Origin: Yponomeuta sedellus
Taxonomy: Eukaryota > Arthropoda > Insecta > Lepidoptera > Yponomeutidae
Assembly: GCA_934045075.1 (NCBI GenBank)
Contig: OW203722.1
Coordinates: 23,406,879-23,470,878 of the forward strand
Length of the DNA stretch: 64,000 nt
Direction of reading: 5' to 3'
Below the pieces are notes generated by a model that was given only the letters and a program-made list of their open reading frames with translations, was not told where the DNA came from and made no database searches. Positions 61,079 through 64,000 of this stretch are shown here, piece by piece; positions within the stretch are counted from its first letter, which is position 1; every line of letters starts with the position of its first letter. The position numbers and the translations under genes were made by a program.

Positions 61079-61344
61079 CGATAATAAATGGAGCGAAACT
61101 AAGCAATCCCCAAGCGTGCTTCTCTTCCATATCAGCGGCGACACAGCCTACAAGAAATCATCCTCGAAACGAGCCACCATTGATTTTCATCCACGTTTAA
61201 TGGGCCATTAATAGTGGGTTAAACTATTAGCAAAGCCATTATCCTCATATAGTGAACGCTATGACTCCCAAGTGCAAACTAAACTGTATCATGACCGCGC
61301 CCCGATTCGGTTCTGATCAATTCCTAAAAATAATATTTTTATAA

Positions 61345-61580
61345 ATAAGCTGGAGTTGAGAGTTGTTGGAGTCCGTTGGAGTAAACGTGTTCTTGAGTGG
61401 ACACCGAGACTCGGCAATCGTAGTGTAGGACGCCCTCCAACCAGGTGGGATGACGATCTGCGAAAAACTGCCGGCAGATGCTGGATGCGGCAAGCTGAAG
61501 ACAGGGCGCTATGGCGCTCATTAGGGGAGGGCTATGTCCAGCAGTGGACTACATAATATAGCCTGAAGAAGAAGAAGAAA
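61345..61580 (+). pseudogene. RTE-like LINE C-terminus, best-preserved
   Basis: The 66-codon frame (61356-61556) reads 'RVVGVRWSKRVLEWTPRL', 'GNRSVGRPPTRWDDDLRKTA', 'RCWMRQAEDRALWRSLGEGY' and 'VQQWTT'. The stop is followed by 'acataatatagcctgaagaa' and (GAA)n. The last about 60 bp equal the end of the RTE-tailed SINEs. It is 5'-truncated. Confidence 0.8.
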
Positions 61581-62345
61581 TAAGCTGACTGCACTCGCAT
61601 GCCAAATAATTTCAGTGAATCACCTCCCTTATGGCATTACATTCATAAAGTTGTTTTTTTTATTATTAGACCTGCAAAACAGGTGCAGGGAAGTAAATAT
61701 TCATCACAATTTCCGACGATAATACGCGTAGTGTCATTCTGACGCTGGCCACTATATAGTAGGCGCTTTTTCTGGCGCTGCCAATATAATTGGAATTCGT
61801 TAAAAATATATTCTTCTCTTCTTAGCAGTTCCAATAACACGGCGCTGGCTTCAAGATTTTCACTTTCACTGTCAAACTGATGTGAAATGAATTCATGACA
61901 TAATCGATAACAATCAAGACAGTGAATCGGGCTTTAATAAACCTAAGCCGTTGATATTAAACTCAAGTGTACTTATGGTACAACGGATTACCGTAATTCA
62001 GCTAATTCTTGAATTTATAACGTGCTCGGTACAACCAACGAGGCAGGTTAGTCTAATACGTTTGTAGCATGATAAACACGGCTTAGAAATAGCCTGAAGC
62101 GTTATTTTAAATGCATCAGCTTCATAATGTACTAAGAATTTTTAGATGTGACAAATATATTTTTCATTGTACTCCAAAAAAAAAAAAAACATAAAATATT
62201 TACAAAAATGCAGAATATTTAAAGAATATTTTGGTATAATTGGTAATGGTAAGGTAAATATTCTTCATGCGATCACGATCATTTTGTCCAAGGACCATAC
62301 CTGAAAAATCAATAGCTCAGGACATATTGGGGTATAAAGTCGCAC
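61581..62345. other. unassigned DNA
   Basis: No gene or repeat was recognised. Confidence 0.4.
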
Positions 62346-62347
62346 TG

Positions 62348-62560
62348 TTTGGGGTTCCGTAGTCAACAAAAAAACCCTTGTAGTGTCGCCGTCTGTCTGT
62401 CTATCTGTCCGTGCAGAAATGATCAAGCTCATTGATCGTCCATAAAAAAGGTACATAAAACCTTAAAAAAAATATTTGTGTCCTTCCCCTACACCTAAAT
62501 TGTGCTGGCGCAATGTGTTTTTCTCGTCCACACCATAGTGTAGGATGTCGTTCGATTGTT
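62348..62560 (+). repeat. GGGTTCCGT-type dispersed repeat
   Basis: 'ttggggttccgtagtc', 'aaaaacccttgtagtg', 'ccgtctgtctgtctatctgt' and 'caccatagtgtaggat' parallel 3228-3540 and 20636-20860. Confidence 0.55.
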
Positions 62561-62674
62561 CCTTGGTTGAATAAATATATGGTGAGGGTAAAAAAACCAA
62601 TTTTCGATTTAAGGATCCGTTTGCAAAATATGAAGCTTTAACGGGATTTTTTTTGTTAGATAGGATGTCGCGGA

Positions 62675-63041
62675 GAAGCGCTCGTTGAATAGTTGAACCG
62701 AGTTATTGAAATAAATCTGTAGAGTCAAGCAACAGGTGCGGTCAGGTGCAGGATGGGTTATTGTCCCGTGACTACCGCTAGTGGCATTTTCCGAGCGCTT
62801 CCGTACTTTGCAAGGCACGTTAAGCCATCGGTACCGGCTGTCATTAATGGCAGCCGTTAAGCCAGCCTGGGACTCAGAGGCCTTATGGGCAGCTTGATAA
62901 CTTCTGACAGTAAGGCACGCCACTGTCTTACAATCCCCACCAATCCGGACTTGGCCTCCGTGGTGGATTATGGCCCAACCTTCCTGCGATACAGGTAGAG
63001 ACCCGTGCACCAGCAGTGGGGGCTTACAAGGGGTTGATATC
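62675..63041 (+). mobile_element. 5S-like SINE, copy 10
   Basis: 'gaagcgctcgttgaatagtt', a shortened 5S-like block ('tcaagcaac', 'ggtgcggtcaggtgcagga', 'tgggtta'), then the full body to 'ggggttgatatc'. The 133-codon minus-strand frame across it is not a gene. Confidence 0.8.
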
Positions 63042-63434
63042 GAGAACGTCGGTAAAACGGTTGAAGGCTTTACAAGTTAACGAGTCATAGGTGACCATTT
63101 TATAAGAAAAACCTCGTATAAATTCCATCGAACATTACATTGCAGTTAGTTCTGTTAAGCAGAGAAAAAAACTCTTTCCTCTTTCTGAACCCACCCAACC
63201 ACTGCGTGTGGCCTAACATGCACTTGGCCGAGTTTCTTTATATTTTTGCTGAAATGCACAGTTAAAATAATTGTTTGTCTGATGTTCCAGAGACATACAG
63301 TGGGTCATTTTAAAACTAGAGTTAACCGGAGTTTAACAGGTAAGCAAGTTCGTCTAAACACCGTTTACCACCAGGCGTAACTGGAGGTGTTAAACTGCCC
63401 TAATAAAAACAAACTAATTTTCAATCGAATATAA
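63042..63434. other. unassigned DNA
   Basis: No gene or repeat was recognised. Confidence 0.4.
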
Positions 63435-63600
63435 AATGTCAACCAATCTGATGATGATAGGCCTCCTCCTAGGCACGCCACTACTTTTTGTCCCAGGCCA
63501 TCCTCATCCAGCCGCTGCTATCAATCTTCTTCAGATCTTCGGTCCAGCGAGTTAGTGAGCGTTCCACGCTGCTATTTCCAGTTTCTGGTCTCCGTTCCAC
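63435..63600 (-). pseudogene. RTE-like LINE C-terminal remnant
   Basis: On plus: 'tgatgatgataggcctcctc', 'gtcccaggccatcctcatcc', 'agatcttcggtccagcgagt' and 'agcgttccacgctg'. The complement encodes a degraded 'RWTEDLKK' / 'W.KQLVA' pattern with a CATCAT-type tail at the left. Confidence 0.55.
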
Positions 63601-63619
63601 ATTTTTTTAATGTTTCATC

Positions 63620-63916
63620 ATGAACCCATTGGGGGTACGGGTCTCTTCCCTCAGGAAGGTATGGGCCATACTCCACCACGGGCGCCAAGTCCGAATTGGT
63701 TCGCAATACTAGTGGCTGGTCTTACTGTCAGAAGTTTTCAAGCCGCCCTAAGGGCTCTGACTTGGCTTAACGACTGCCATATATCTACGGCAGCCGGCAC
63801 CGACTGCTTAACGTGCCTTGCGAAACACGGAACGGCTCGGGAAAATGCCACTAGCGTTAGCCATAGACGGTCATCCATCCATGTGCTGAATGCGCCCAAT
63901 GATGCTGAACCTACGT
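63620..63916 (-). mobile_element. 5S-like SINE, copy 11
   Basis: On plus: 'gggtacgggtctcttccctc', 'ccatactccaccacgggc', 'ccgccctaagggctctgac', 'cttgcgaaacacggaa' and 'cggtcatccatccatg'. The 5S-like end is degraded. The 116-codon frame across it is not a gene. Confidence 0.7.
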
Positions 63917-64000
63917 GGTCATTTAAGATCGCTCATACAGCCGAGGCTAAGGCTGCCTGAATGATCTTACACTATTTTTAATGTGTATTTTATACAAAAC

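Noticed and set aside
63610..63960. 116-codon plus-strand frame as a gene
   Set aside because: It lies entirely within a minus-strand copy of the 5S-like SINE, and similar frames appear in other copies by sequence identity.

Overview
The window looks like intergenic, transposon-packed DNA from a moth or butterfly. It is AT-rich. Nearly every recognisable feature is a mobile element, and no host exon, tRNA or rRNA gene can be supported. The lepidopteran call is an inference from repeat families I associate with that order: RTE-like LINE ends tailed with GAA or GAT repeats, the 'GGGTTCCGT' repeat, a mag-like Ty3/gypsy element and Penelope-like remnants.

Left part (1-37375). Old dispersed repeats lie in nested layers: SINEs of several kinds, 5'-truncated LINE ends, MITEs and microsatellites. 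Two families stand out. One is a tRNA-like unit of about 300 bp found at 12 loci as head-to-tail or head-to-head partial multimers. Eight of those loci have readable 11-13 bp target-site duplications. The other is a SINE of about 350 bp whose head resembles the internal promoter region of 5S rRNA, with 11 copies in the window.

Centre (37376-46665). This holds the only long intact coding regions, all on the minus strand. A non-LTR retrotransposon has ORF1 (zinc finger, coiled coil, FP/L1-like domain) at 45615-46565 and ORF2 (endonuclease plus reverse transcriptase) at 37661-40558. A complete Ty3/gypsy element of the mag type (40941-45561) is inserted between the two ORFs. It has identical 111-bp LTRs, a 5-bp ATTTT target duplication, a tRNA-Ser-like primer site, a polypurine tract and one uninterrupted 1444-codon gag-pol frame. 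By sequence it is the youngest insertion here and the best candidate for an active element.

Right part (46700-64000). A decayed mariner (47385-48952) is split by a LINE 3' end next to its third catalytic aspartate codon. Further on are a tetranucleotide array of about 570 bp with a G-rich core, a 399-bp tandem duplication, a three-unit tandem repeat of about 110 bp, and many RTE ends, RTE-tailed SINEs and 5S-like SINEs. The RTE LINE ends and one SINE family share the same 3' end, which fits a LINE/SINE partnership. Several microsatellites start exactly at LINE 3' tails. Boundaries of old repeats are approximate, usually within 5-20 bp, and family names are descriptive because no database could be searched.
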